Shown here piece after piece: positions 1-8,499 of a stretch of 64,000 bases of DNA; position 1 is the first letter of the stretch; every line of letters begins with the position of its first letter. The stretch spans positions 6,708-70,707 of the forward strand of contig CAJTZD010000002.1 in assembly GCA_910584235.1 (NCBI GenBank), read 5' to 3'. Origin of the DNA: an uncultured Acetatifactor sp. GTDB taxonomy: Bacteria; Bacillota; Clostridia; Lachnospirales; Lachnospiraceae. The notes below the pieces were generated by a model. The model saw nothing but the letters and a program-made list of their open reading frames with translations, had not been told where the DNA came from and searched no databases. Both the position numbers and the translations under genes were made by a program.

Positions 1-377
1 ACGAAAACGGAGAAATCGTAAAGGAAATACCGATGCCTGAGGGCGGCGACTACAGTGCCGAGTATCCTGAGGAGAACCCCACGGAAAACGGCCACTGGGG
101 AGATCCGGAGACGGACGAAGATGGAAATGTGACAATCCGGTGGATAGTGGATGAGGAGCCTGAGGAACCTGGCGAGGAGCCCGAGGAGGCCCCCAAGGTG
201 ACATGGCTGGACGAAAACGGAGAAATCGTAAAGGAAATACCGATGCCTGAGGGCGGCGACTACAGCGATGAGTATCCTGAGGGGAATCCGACGGAAAACG
301 GCCACTGGGGAAATCCGGAGACGGACGAAGACGGGAACGTGACAATCCGGTGGATAGTGGATGAGGAACCTGAGAAT
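1..377 (+). repeat. Tandem 210-bp (70-aa) coding repeat
   Basis: The same sequence starts at 1 and again at 211, a period of exactly 210 bp. The second copy runs to about 377 before the frame enters the proline-rich linker. The copies differ at few bases (for example AEYPEENP versus DEYPEGNP). More copies probably lie upstream of the window. Confidence 0.85.
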
Positions 378-1214
378 CCGACGGATCCCACAAATCCTAC
401 AGTCCCGGAGAACCCGGAGAGCCCGACCAATCCGGAGAACCCGACCAACCCGGAAAACCCGGAGAACCCGACCAACCCGGAAAACCCGGAAAACCCGGAG
501 AACCTGACAGACCCTACCGGACCCATAACTCCAAGCGTGCCCGATAATCCGACCAACCCGACCAATCCGGCAGACCCCGCGGATCCGGTAGCTCCGCCGC
601 AGGCGGACGACACACCGACAGCGGCGGATCCCACGCCGGCCGTGCCTGTACTTCCGGTTGCGGCAGCACCGGCGACTCCCGCAGTGGTGACGCCGACTGT
701 TACGCCGGTAGCACCTACCGTACCTGCACAGGAGCCGGAGGAAGAAACGCAGATTGCGGACGAGGAATTGCCTCTTGCGGACGCCGCCCAGGAGTCGGAG
801 GAAAGGGCAGACGCGGAGGAAGCCGAGATTGAAGATCTGGATGAGGAAGCAGTACCTTTGGCAGCAGGGGACAGCGGCAGGAAGTGGGCGCTTGTGAACT
901 TCGCCCTGATGAACCTTGCGGTCTTTGAATCCCTGATGCTGCTGATCGGGTACTTCGTCAATACCAGGAAAGCCTCCGAAGAGGAGGAAGAGCAGAAGAA
1001 GCTGAAAAAGAAAGGCATCATGCGTCTGATCAGCCTACCTGTAGCAGTCATTTCCGTCATAGCTTTCTGTCTGACGGAGGACATCACCCTCCCGACAGGG
1101 TTTGTGGACCGCTGGACCCTGCTGATGGCAGTCATCGCTATTGTGCAGACAGTTGTAGTGGCATTTTCCCGGAAAAAGGGAGAGGAAGAGAATAAAGAAA
1201 GGGCAGCCTTGTAA
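1..1214 (+). CDS. Repeat-containing surface protein, 3' part (5' end outside window)
   Basis: The reading frame is open from the first base, so the gene starts upstream. About 404 codons are visible. Two near-identical 70-residue units (each containing ENGEIVKEIPMPEGGDYS and DEDGNVTIRWIVDEE) lead into a low-complexity Pro/Asn/Thr/Glu linker built on NPENPTNPEN, then an Ala/Pro/Val stretch and an acidic stretch. The C terminus has about three hydrophobic segments (from KWALVNFALMNLAVFESLMLL, then GIMRLISLPVAVISVIAFCL, then LLMAVIAIVQTVVVAF) separated by charged loops, and ends in KKGEEENKERAAL. This is the plan of a wall-spanning adhesin-like protein held by a C-terminal membrane anchor rather than by an LPXTG sortase signal, which is absent. 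Ligand and function are unknown. Confidence 0.75.
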   Translation, partial: ENGEIVKEIPMPEGGDYSAEYPEENPTENGHWGDPETDEDGNVTIRWIVDEEPEEPGEEPEEAPKVTWLDENGEIVKEIPMPEGGDYSDEYPEGNPTENGHWGNPETDEDGNVTIRWIVDEEPENPTDPTNPTVPENPESPTNPENPTNPENPENPTNPENPENPENLTDPTGPITPSVPDNPTNPTNPADPADPVAPPQADDTPTAADPTPAVPVLPVAAAPATPAVVTPTVTPVAPTVPAQEPEEETQIADEELPLADAAQESEERADAEEAEIEDLDEEAVPLAAGDSGRKWALVNFALMNLAVFESLMLLIGYFVNTRKASEEEEEQKKLKKKGIMRLISLPVAVISVIAFCLTEDITLPTGFVDRWTLLMAVIAIVQTVVVAFSRKKGEEENKERAAL

Positions 1215-1298
1215 AGGCATGCCTGGAATGGATGGGCCGCGGTAACATGCGGCTCGTCCTGTAAAGACCATGGACGGAAAGCGGAAAGGAGGAGGGAG

Positions 1299-1784
1299 AT
1301 GGGAACCAGGAAAAATGACAGCGGCACTGGTTCGGATAGCATCCGGCGAAAAGACTGGATCGGTAAGCGCTTCGGCAATCTCACCGTAGTTTCCTACGAT
1401 GGCCGGGACGGCGGGAAGCATTACTGGCGGTGTCTCTGCGACTGCGGGAAAGAAACCAGGTCATGCCAGTCCAACCTGCAGAGCGGACATACCAGAAGCT
1501 GCGGCTGCAGGGTAGACCCGGTAAACACCAGGCACTTTGTGGAGGGCACCTGCCTGGAGAGCATTAAAAGTAAGAAAGTGTTCGCCAACAATACCAGCGG
1601 GGTGCGGGGAGTCTATCGGAATAAGAGAACCGGCCGCTGGTCCGCCCAGATCACGTTCCAGGGCAGGACCCGGTATTTGGGCAGCTTCGAGGAATTGGAG
1701 GATGCCGTCCGGGCCAGAGCCAAAGGCGAGAAGATCTTCCAGGAATTCCTGGAGATACATGATGTTCCCGGAAAGCAAAAGTAG
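1299..1784 (+). CDS. Free-standing AP2-domain DNA-binding protein
   Basis: A 161-residue protein with a strong ribosome site (GGAAAGGAGGAGGG) before the ATG. The middle has a Cys-rich segment (YWRCLCDCGKE, then TRSCGCR near residues 50-70) typical of the region preceding AP2 domains in phage and mobile-element proteins. Residues about 97-150 fit an AP2/ERF fold: SGVRGVYRNKRTGRWSAQIT, then a GRTRYLGSF strand and an alpha-helix EELEDAVRARA. AP2 domains bind DNA. In bacteria they occur in homing endonucleases and in small stand-alone proteins of unknown target. No HNH nuclease motif is visible here. The gene stands alone between the surface protein and the palindromic repeats. Confidence 0.8.
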   Translation: MGTRKNDSGTGSDSIRRKDWIGKRFGNLTVVSYDGRDGGKHYWRCLCDCGKETRSCQSNLQSGHTRSCGCRVDPVNTRHFVEGTCLESIKSKKVFANNTSGVRGVYRNKRTGRWSAQITFQGRTRYLGSFEELEDAVRARAKGEKIFQEFLEIHDVPGKQK

Positions 1785-1992
1785 GGAGCCGAAAGATATA
1801 AGGGCATCTTGGTTACAAGTTACGGTATGGTCTTTAGGACTATGCCGTTTTTCTTTGGCGAAATGCCTCTGTTTCAAGCGTTTCCGGAATCCCGAGACAG
1901 CCGTGACACGGCATCGGTATAAATGATATTTGCGGCCTTGTTTATTTCGGGAAAGCGAAATATAATAGAATTTGGATAATAGAATTTTGATC

Positions 1993-2109
1993 ATAGAATC
2001 CTCCCTTGGATTCTATTATAGAATTTTGATCATAGAATCCTCCCTTGGATTCTATTATAGAAACTTGATAATAGAATCCTCTCTTGGATTCTATTATAGA
2101 ATTATGTTG
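1993..2109. repeat. Three tandem 39-bp repeats, each with a 9-bp perfect palindrome
   Basis: Units start at 1993, 2032 and 2071. Each holds ATAGAATCC, a 6-nt centre (TCCCTT, TCCCTT, TCTCTT) and GGATTCTAT, so the arms are perfect inverted repeats at 1993-2001/2008-2016, 2032-2040/2047-2055 and 2071-2079/2086-2094. Degenerate half-copies (TAGAATTT) precede them from about 1967. The array ends about 20 bp before the response regulator ribosome site. It may be an array of operator half-sites or a leader with three hairpins. It lacks GC richness and U-tracts, so it is not an ordinary terminator. The rest of the 1785-2129 gap shows no gene. Confidence 0.85.
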
Positions 2110-2129
2110 GTCACAGGGAGAAATTGCTT

Positions 2130-2792
2130 ATGAAGAGAATGCTGATCGTTGAGGACGACGATGCTATCCGCACAGGTCTGTGCCGCTCTCTTTCTTCGGA
2201 TACGCTGGATACGGTTGGTGTGGGAAATCTCGTATCTGCCAGGCAGCGCCTGGATGCAGAGCGGTATGATCTGCTGCTGCTCGACTGCAATCTGCCGGAC
2301 GGGAACGGTATTGATTTTTGCCGGGAACTCGTGAAGAGAATACCCATACCTGTGATCTTTCTTACAGTGTGCGATTCAGAGATTGACGAGGTGGCGGCGT
2401 TTCGTGCCGGAGCCAGCGATTATGTGAAAAAGCCGTTTTCTTTGATGGTACTCAGGGAGCGTATCGCCGCTTTGCTGGAACGCGCGGGGAAGCGAAGCGA
2501 TCTGTATGTTGACAGGCGCTATCGGTTTGACTTCGCATCGCTTGACTTCTTTGCAGACGGTACCAGGGTGTATCTGGGCTCTACGGAATGTAAGCTGCTG
2601 GCGGTACTTGTGAGAAACTCGGGCAAGGTGCTCTCGCGTGGGGCCCTGACAGACGCCCTTTGGGAGGGCGGAGAGGAACTGAATGAAAACGCGCTGTCGG
2701 TTGCAGTCAGCCGCCTGCGCGGACGGCTGGGTGAGAAAAGCATAAGTACCATTTACGGGCTCGGATATATGTGGGTAGGTGACAGGGAATGA
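2130..2792 (+). CDS. OmpR/PhoB-type response regulator
   Basis: A two-domain transcription regulator of 220 residues. The receiver has the acidic pocket EDDD (8-11), the phospho-acceptor Asp52 (LLLLDCNLPDG), Thr in IFLTV and Lys in YVKKPF. The C-terminal winged helix includes ECKLLAVLVRNSGKVLSR and ENALSVAVSRLRGRLGEKSI, ending in the usual IYGLGYMW. The ATG at 2130 is chosen over a TTG six bases upstream because AGGGAG at 2115-2120 is correctly spaced from it. The next gene (sensor kinase) overlaps by four bases. The partner kinase and ABC exporter suggest a Bce-like system for envelope stress or peptide antibiotics. The palindromic array upstream could be its own binding sites. Confidence 0.9.
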   Translation: MKRMLIVEDDDAIRTGLCRSLSSDTLDTVGVGNLVSARQRLDAERYDLLLLDCNLPDGNGIDFCRELVKRIPIPVIFLTVCDSEIDEVAAFRAGASDYVKKPFSLMVLRERIAALLERAGKRSDLYVDRRYRFDFASLDFFADGTRVYLGSTECKLLAVLVRNSGKVLSRGALTDALWEGGEELNENALSVAVSRLRGRLGEKSISTIYGLGYMWVGDRE

Positions 2793-3742
2793 CTTTGATG
2801 TTTGCTGTGATTTTTCTCTTTCTGACAGCGGCTTTCTGTCTTGTGAACAGCCTTTATGTAGGCAGTATCTGGACGACTGTCTGCTATGCGTCGTTTACAG
2901 GCATTCTCGCCGTCTGTTTTGTGCTGTATGAGAAAAGGCAAAGACAGAGACTGTTAAACGATGTGCAGAGGGCACTTGAGGACAGAGATCATTTTGCAGT
3001 TGAGGAGAGCGAAATCGCACCGATTGTCCGGCAGCTTAGACTGAAGCGGAGCGAGGAGGAAACCCGGGACAGACGCGTCACGGAGAGTTATCGCAATCTT
3101 GCCGCACTGGTTTCGGATATCGCACACCAATGTAAGACACCGTTGACGGCTGCTGCCATGTATGCCGAAATGCTGCCGACCTCTGCGGAAGCTGAGGCCA
3201 TCGGCGAACAGACCGGGAAACTGCAGTTTCTTCTCGACGCGTTAGTGAAGCTTTCCCGCTGTGAGGGAGGACTGATTGAGGAGAATGTGCATCCGACTGT
3301 CGAATCGGTAGAGACGTTAACCGCACAGGCGCTGTCAGCCGTGGTACCTGCAGCGGAGAAGAAAGGCATTGTGTTTTCCGTGGAAATCCCCCGGGGGCTG
3401 ACTGCCTTATTTGATCTGCGCTGGACGGCTGAGGCGGTGGGAACCATTCTCGACAACGGTGTAAAATACGCGCCGGAAAACTCGAAAATCACGGTTGCGG
3501 CGTACCGATATGAGACATATGTCCGGCTGGATATCCTTGACGAAGGCCCGGGCATCCCGGAGGAAGAACGATCGGAAATCTGGAAACGCTTTTACCGCGG
3601 AAAGACAAATCGGAATGCTCCTGGCGTGGGAATCGGTCTCACACTCTGCCGCATGATCGTGCAGGCGCAGGGAGGACGGGTACTCTGCCGGAACCGCCAG
3701 GGCGCAGGGTGCGGATTCAGCATTTTCCTGCCGGCGGAGTAA
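2789..3742 (+). CDS. Sensor histidine kinase (short intramembrane-sensing type)
   Basis: 317 residues. Two N-terminal transmembrane helices (about 3-20 and 27-46) are joined by only a few residues, so there is no extracellular sensor domain. This is the layout of BceS-like kinases that sense through a partner ABC transporter. The phospho-acceptor is His113 in SDIAHQCKTPLTAAAMYAEML. The ATPase domain has the N box (LDNGVKYAPENS), G1 box (DEGPGIPEEE), F box (WKRFYRG) and G2 box (GVGIGLTL). It overlaps the response regulator by ATGA, so the two are translationally coupled. Likely partner: the ABC exporter downstream. Confidence 0.9.
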   Translation: MTLMFAVIFLFLTAAFCLVNSLYVGSIWTTVCYASFTGILAVCFVLYEKRQRQRLLNDVQRALEDRDHFAVEESEIAPIVRQLRLKRSEEETRDRRVTESYRNLAALVSDIAHQCKTPLTAAAMYAEMLPTSAEAEAIGEQTGKLQFLLDALVKLSRCEGGLIEENVHPTVESVETLTAQALSAVVPAAEKKGIVFSVEIPRGLTALFDLRWTAEAVGTILDNGVKYAPENSKITVAAYRYETYVRLDILDEGPGIPEEERSEIWKRFYRGKTNRNAPGVGIGLTLCRMIVQAQGGRVLCRNRQGAGCGFSIFLPAE

Positions 3743-3823
3743 GGAAATGCTGAAAATATATTTCAAAACTGAAAGATTTCGTTACGGCTCAGAAAGATTC
3801 GTTTGATATCATGATATTTGTTA

Positions 3824-3846
3824 AATCCTTACTGGATGTAAGGATT
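3824..3846. promoter_or_regulatory. Perfect 9-bp inverted repeat before the ABC exporter
   Basis: AATCCTTAC at 3824-3832 and GTAAGGATT at 3838-3846 flank a 5-nt centre, 56 bp before the ABC ATPase start. It shares the AATCC/GGATT motif with the three palindromes upstream of the response regulator, so it may be a binding site of the same regulator. As RNA it could also be a short hairpin. Confidence 0.5.
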
Positions 3847-3901
3847 GCTGACAAAATATGTTTTAGCAGTATGTTGTAGTAGTATGGAAGGAGTACAAAT
3901 C

Positions 3902-4581
<680 letters not shown>

Positions 4582-4585
<4 letters not shown>

Positions 4586-7140
4586 TATTCAGACTTGCAT
4601 GCTTACAGATACGGTCTCACCGGCTCCGCGCGATATTTGTCGCGGTGGCTGCAGTGCTCACTTCCATTCTGTATATGACCGTGATCAGCATTTCCTACTG
4701 CATTCTGGATTCCACCCAGCTTTCAAGAATGCTGGCGGGCGGATCGGATTTTCACGCGTCTGTTTCGGACACAGGCTATTCGGTCTTGGCAGAGACGCTG
4801 CGCCGGGAAATCCAGAACGCGCCCGAGGTCGCGGAAGCATTTCTCTTAGGGATGCATAGGGCGGTATCCGCAGATTCCGCGGATACGGGCAGTGCGCATC
4901 AGGAAATGGAGATTGCTTTTACAGACAGTGAGAAAAGCCTTTCGCATTTGTTTATGACACCCACACAGGGGCAATTCCCGGGGTCGCGGGATGAAATCAT
5001 GCTGTATGAAAGAGCATTTTCTGCTGTCTTGGTGGGAGATCACATTCGATTCACATATGACGGCTCAGATGGAGAGACAAAGGAAAAAGTTTATACGGTA
5101 TCCGGTTTTTACGACTGCGACGCGGACAGACCGGTCTCGGCGGTCACGCTGTACGATGAAAACAGCGTTCAGGAGTTTGGCATTGCCACCCAAGTGATGA
5201 TCAGATTTCACAGCGGTTTCGGAATTGACAGACGGCTTGAAGCGGTGAGGGAACGTCTCGGAAAGTGGGAGCTTTCAGGCTCGTACAGGGACTCGCAAAT
5301 CAACTACGCCAATGCCGCCGCGGATCTGGGTGAGTTCTTCCGGCCGGGCAACGTTCTCTTGATTCTTTGTGTTGTTGCGGTAGTTTTCTTCGCTGCGTTT
5401 TTGCTGATTTATAATATATTCTCTATTTCGCTGGCGCAGGATATGCGCAAATTCGGGCTATTGCGGGTAATCGGCACTACGCACCGGCAGATGAGGAGGC
5501 TGACCTGTGTACAGATCATTCTCATTGGGTGTGGGGCGCTTCCAACAGGCCTTTTGCTGGGATATTTTATCGGTTTCAGGGTGCTTTCTCCAATCTTTAT
5601 GAGCCTGAGCGGAAAGATGCTGCCCTACCGGTTCAGCCCGTGGATCGCGTTGATAAGCGCAGGATTGACATCGTTTACGCTGTTCTTCTCGGCACTGCGT
5701 CCGCTGAAGCGAATCAAAAAGATGACGCCGGTGCAGTCAGTGTCTCCAGGACCGGAGGAAGACTGTAATAAAAAGGACAGACGTCGGGAAATTCCCGCCT
5801 CTGCGCGCAGTCTGGCGCTGGCAGGTATCCGCAGAAGCCGCGGACGTATGCTGATTACCTCTCTCTCCGCCATGGTATCCGTCCTGCTCTTTGTGATTGT
5901 GGGAGGTCTTGTGGACGGCTTTATCAGAAGCGCACTGGACAGGCTGGGAAGATTTGACATTGATCTGACACTGGCATATCAGATGGAAGACTCTGGGGCC
6001 ATAAGCGTGGCTCCGCCATCCCTTGAAAGTCCCTCTTTTCGGGCTGCGATAGAGCCTGACGTCATTGAGCGCTTTGCATCGTCCGACGCTGTGAAAGAAA
6101 TATATCTTCTGCGTTTTGAGCGTATCAGAGCAAAAATGATGCCGTTGCTGGAAGAAAAGATACGGGCGTATCTGGCACGGCAAAACAGTGAATTTGCGCG
6201 TGAGGAATATAAGGACATCCTTGACAGCGGCCTGATAAACGCAGTTGTTCTCGGGATCCCCGACGAACTTTGTCAGTATCTTGTTGTATCCGGGGAGGCC
6301 GGGAAAACCGTTTCCTATGATGGGGAGGAACTGTATGATGGCAGCCATGTTTTGTGCGTTTCCACGGCTGACTCCGGGCAGTCTTTTTGCTCCATGTGTT
6401 TTTATACCGGAGACGTGCTGTCCTCGGAGGCTTTGGAGAGGAACTATGAGGTGATTGGGACGGAACTGCCTTACGGTATCCACACGGCACTGAGCGAGCT
6501 GTGTTCGTGTGAGTATATGGGTTCAAACGAAGCATTGTTTCTGCTTCCCATGAGTGTCTTTGAAAAAGAGTTTCATGATGCACCGGTATTTACCCTTCTT
6601 GCCAACGCAGAAGAGAGCATGGGAGAATCACTTCGGGAAGAGGCAGAGGAATATACCGACAAAAGAGGCATGGACCTTAACGGCATGTCATACCGCTACC
6701 GTGCTGCCGGAAAATTGAACAGGCTTGCAGATCTGCGGGTACGGTTGGCAGCGCTTCGCCTTACCGGGTACAGCCTATGCGGAATCATATTTCTGATCGG
6801 CCTTTTGAACATGATAAACAGCGCACTGACTTCAATGGTGCTGCGCCGGCGGGAATTCGCCATGCTGGAGACAGTCGGCATGACCCGGGCCCAGCTTCGC
6901 AGAATGCTGCTGTATGAGAACAGTACAGGCGGCGTGTTCGGACTTGTCTCTTTCGCGGTGGGTTCCGTGTTGTCAAGTACATTGCTGACACAGGCATTTG
7001 GAGTGGATATTGCGCTGATCTCCGTTCCGGCCATGGGAATCCTGCTTTTTCTCTTGGCTGCCGGTGGCGTAACTGCGGAGGTTTCCTATCGGATGCTGAC
7101 CAGAACATCCCTGACCGAGCGGGTCAGACTTGGAGAGTGA
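4582..7140 (+). CDS. FtsX-like ABC transporter permease
   Basis: 852 residues with duplicated architecture. An N-terminal helix (about 14-36) is followed by a large extracytoplasmic domain to about 245, three helices (for example VLLILCVVAVVFFAAFLLIYNIF), a cytoplasmic linker with basic residues, a fifth helix near 420, a second external domain to about 720 and three final helices. Both halves have the FtsX pattern in which a helix carries KFGLLRVIGTTHRQMRRL or REFAMLETVGMTRAQLRRM. It is the membrane partner of the ATPase just upstream, with start and stop overlapping by four bases. It is longer than classical BceB and has two external domains, closer to MacB/YvrN-like exporters. Substrate unknown. 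Confidence 0.88.
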
Positions 7141-7214
7141 GGCGATAAAATCTTGCCCTAAAACCGGATAAACGGCATAACTGACCAGACGCATTTGCCG
7201 ACATAACGTATAAC

Positions 7215-7240
7215 AAGGTCACTGCTGTGACAGTGACCTT
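7215..7240. other. 10-bp perfect stem-loop between convergent genes
   Basis: AAGGTCACTG (7215-7224) and CAGTGACCTT (7231-7240) enclose a 6-nt loop. It lies 75 bp after the permease stop and before the convergent minus-strand operon. There is no U-run on either side, so it is at best a weak or bidirectional transcription end. A second smaller stem (GGCAGC 7285-7290 / GCTGCC 7300-7305) follows. Confidence 0.45.
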
Positions 7241-7325
7241 GAGAGCGCCGGCCGTAATGGAGGTATAAGCAGTTGGTAAATTCCGGCAGCCTTGCGTAAG
7301 CTGCCAAGCGCGGGCGACAGTCCGT

Positions 7326-7715
7326 TTACAGAAGATAAACGGGAAGAGCCTGGCCTACTGAGTAGGACTCGTTTCCACCCGAGGCTTTGGGAGACTGTGA
7401 TTTGGCTTCTTTCACAGCGGATTTGGCGCCGGTCTTACGACGGGCCGTTTCGGCTGTCCCTGCTTTTGAGCTCGCTGGAGCTTTTGCGTCTGCCTCTGCC
7501 TTTGCGTTCGCTGGAGCTTTTGCGTCTGCCCCTGTCTTTGCACTTGCTGGAGCTTTTGCGTCTGCCCCGACTTTTGCGCTTGCTGGAGCTTTTGCGTCTG
7601 CCCCGACTTTTGCGCTTGCTGGAGCTTTTGCGTCTGCCCCTGCTTTTTGTGACTTTGCTGCCTCTTTCGCGGCGCTTGCCGCCGCTCTCTTGATGCTACC
7701 TGCTCCCACGGACAT
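7326..7715 (-). CDS. Ala/Lys-rich repeat protein coupled to ParA
   Basis: 129 residues, unrecognised as a family. After a short N terminus (MSVGAGSIKRAAASAAKEAAK) come five 12-residue repeats close to GADAKAPASAKV, then a basic tail (ARRKTGAKSAVKEAKSQSPK). Composition is nearly all Ala, Lys, Gly, Asp, Pro and Ser, like the disordered tails of histone-H1-like bacterial proteins. It is judged real because a perfect AAAGGAGGT ribosome site lies eight to nine bases before the ATG and the start overlaps the end of parA by 20 bases. Possible roles are a nucleoid-binding or cargo partner of ParA, which are inferences from context only. The open frames on the opposite strand here are mirror artefacts of the repeat. 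Confidence 0.65.
   Translation of the reverse strand: MSVGAGSIKRAAASAAKEAAKSQKAGADAKAPASAKVGADAKAPASAKVGADAKAPASAKTGADAKAPANAKAEADAKAPASSKAGTAETARRKTGAKSAVKEAKSQSPKASGGNESYSVGQALPVYLL
7465..7644. repeat. Five tandem 36-bp repeats in the Ala/Lys-rich gene
   Basis: The motif GGAGCTTTTGCGTCTGCC on the plus strand recurs at 7477, 7513, 7549, 7585 and 7621, exactly 36 bp apart. The period is a multiple of three, so copy-number change keeps the frame. Confidence 0.9.
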
Positions 7716-8499
7716 GACTTTCTACCTCCTTTGCCAATTCCATATATTCACCTGCGCTTCTGGCAGATTTTTTATGTGCCATCACGGGCCTTGAGTGATC
7801 CTGAGCCCATTCGATCTCACTGTCCACCCGGATGATTGTGTGGAATACATTTACTTCCCGGAATTCTTGTAAAGCCTCCAGCGTCTGTCTGCCGTAACTT
7901 TTTCTGGCGTCCATCTTTGTGATGACTACGCCCAGGAGGTTCAGCTCAGGCACCAGCTTCTTTACACTGTCCAGAAATTCAAACATGTTCGCCACCCCGA
8001 AGAGTCCCCACGGACTTGCCTCCACCGGAAGTATCACATCGTCCGAAGCGCATAGGATATTCATGACCCAGCCTCCCAGGGTAGGAGGCGCATCAATCAG
8101 GATATAGTCATACCCGCCTGTCTCCTTGAGGCGCTTCAGGCTTCTGGACAGAATCAGTTCTCTCTGCCATTTGGTGAAAAGGTCGTACTCGATACCGCTC
8201 ATCAGGGTGGAGGAGGGAATCAGGTCCAGATTCTCGTAAGGCGTATGTATCACATAGTCTTGCAGATCCTCCTCCTTTTTCATGGCTGAATAAAGATTCT
8301 TCTCCCCGCAGGCGTAATCCAGCACCGTATCCTCCGGGAAAAAGGACAGCGTCAGATTCAGCTGCATGTCCCCGTCTATCAACAGCACCCTGCGTCCCAG
8401 CAAGGCCAGGGAATAGCCCACATTTGCACAGGTAGTGGTCTTGCCGCTTCCGCCCTTATTGTTGGCAAAGGCTATGGTTTTCACTTTACGTTCCGTCAT
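7696..8499 (-). CDS. Orphan ParA/Soj family ATPase
   Basis: 267 residues from the ATG at 8499. The frame is open a further 11 codons upstream to 8532, so the start is not certain. The deviant Walker A motif KGGSGKTTT is near residue 15, Walker A' VLLIDGDMQLN follows, and Walker B is YILIDAPPT. The family makes ATP-dependent dimers on DNA that move chromosomes, plasmids or protein cargo. No ParB or parS-like partner is visible next to it. Instead it overlaps the DeoR regulator upstream by 14 bases and the Ala/Lys-rich gene downstream by 20 bases, so the three are likely co-transcribed on the minus strand. Confidence 0.88.
   Translation of the reverse strand: MTERKVKTIAFANNKGGSGKTTTCANVGYSLALLGRRVLLIDGDMQLNLTLSFFPEDTVLDYACGEKNLYSAMKKEEDLQDYVIHTPYENLDLIPSSTLMSGIEYDLFTKWQRELILSRSLKRLKETGGYDYILIDAPPTLGGWVMNILCASDDVILPVEASPWGLFGVANMFEFLDSVKKLVPELNLLGVVITKMDARKSYGRQTLEALQEFREVNVFHTIIRVDSEIEWAQDHSRPVMAHKKSARSAGEYMELAKEVESHVRGSR

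Noticed and set aside
260..1384. Long minus-strand frame over the surface protein
   Set aside because: Mirror of the Pro/Asn-rich repeat codons; no ribosome site and no recognisable protein.
1993..2109. CRISPR array
   Set aside because: The three units are contiguous copies with no unique spacers and no cas genes nearby.
7292..7794. Two plus-strand frames (Leu/Arg-rich and Ala/Phe-rich) over the repeat gene
   Set aside because: Complements of the 36-bp Ala/Lys repeats; the minus-strand frame has the perfect ribosome site and the overlap with parA.
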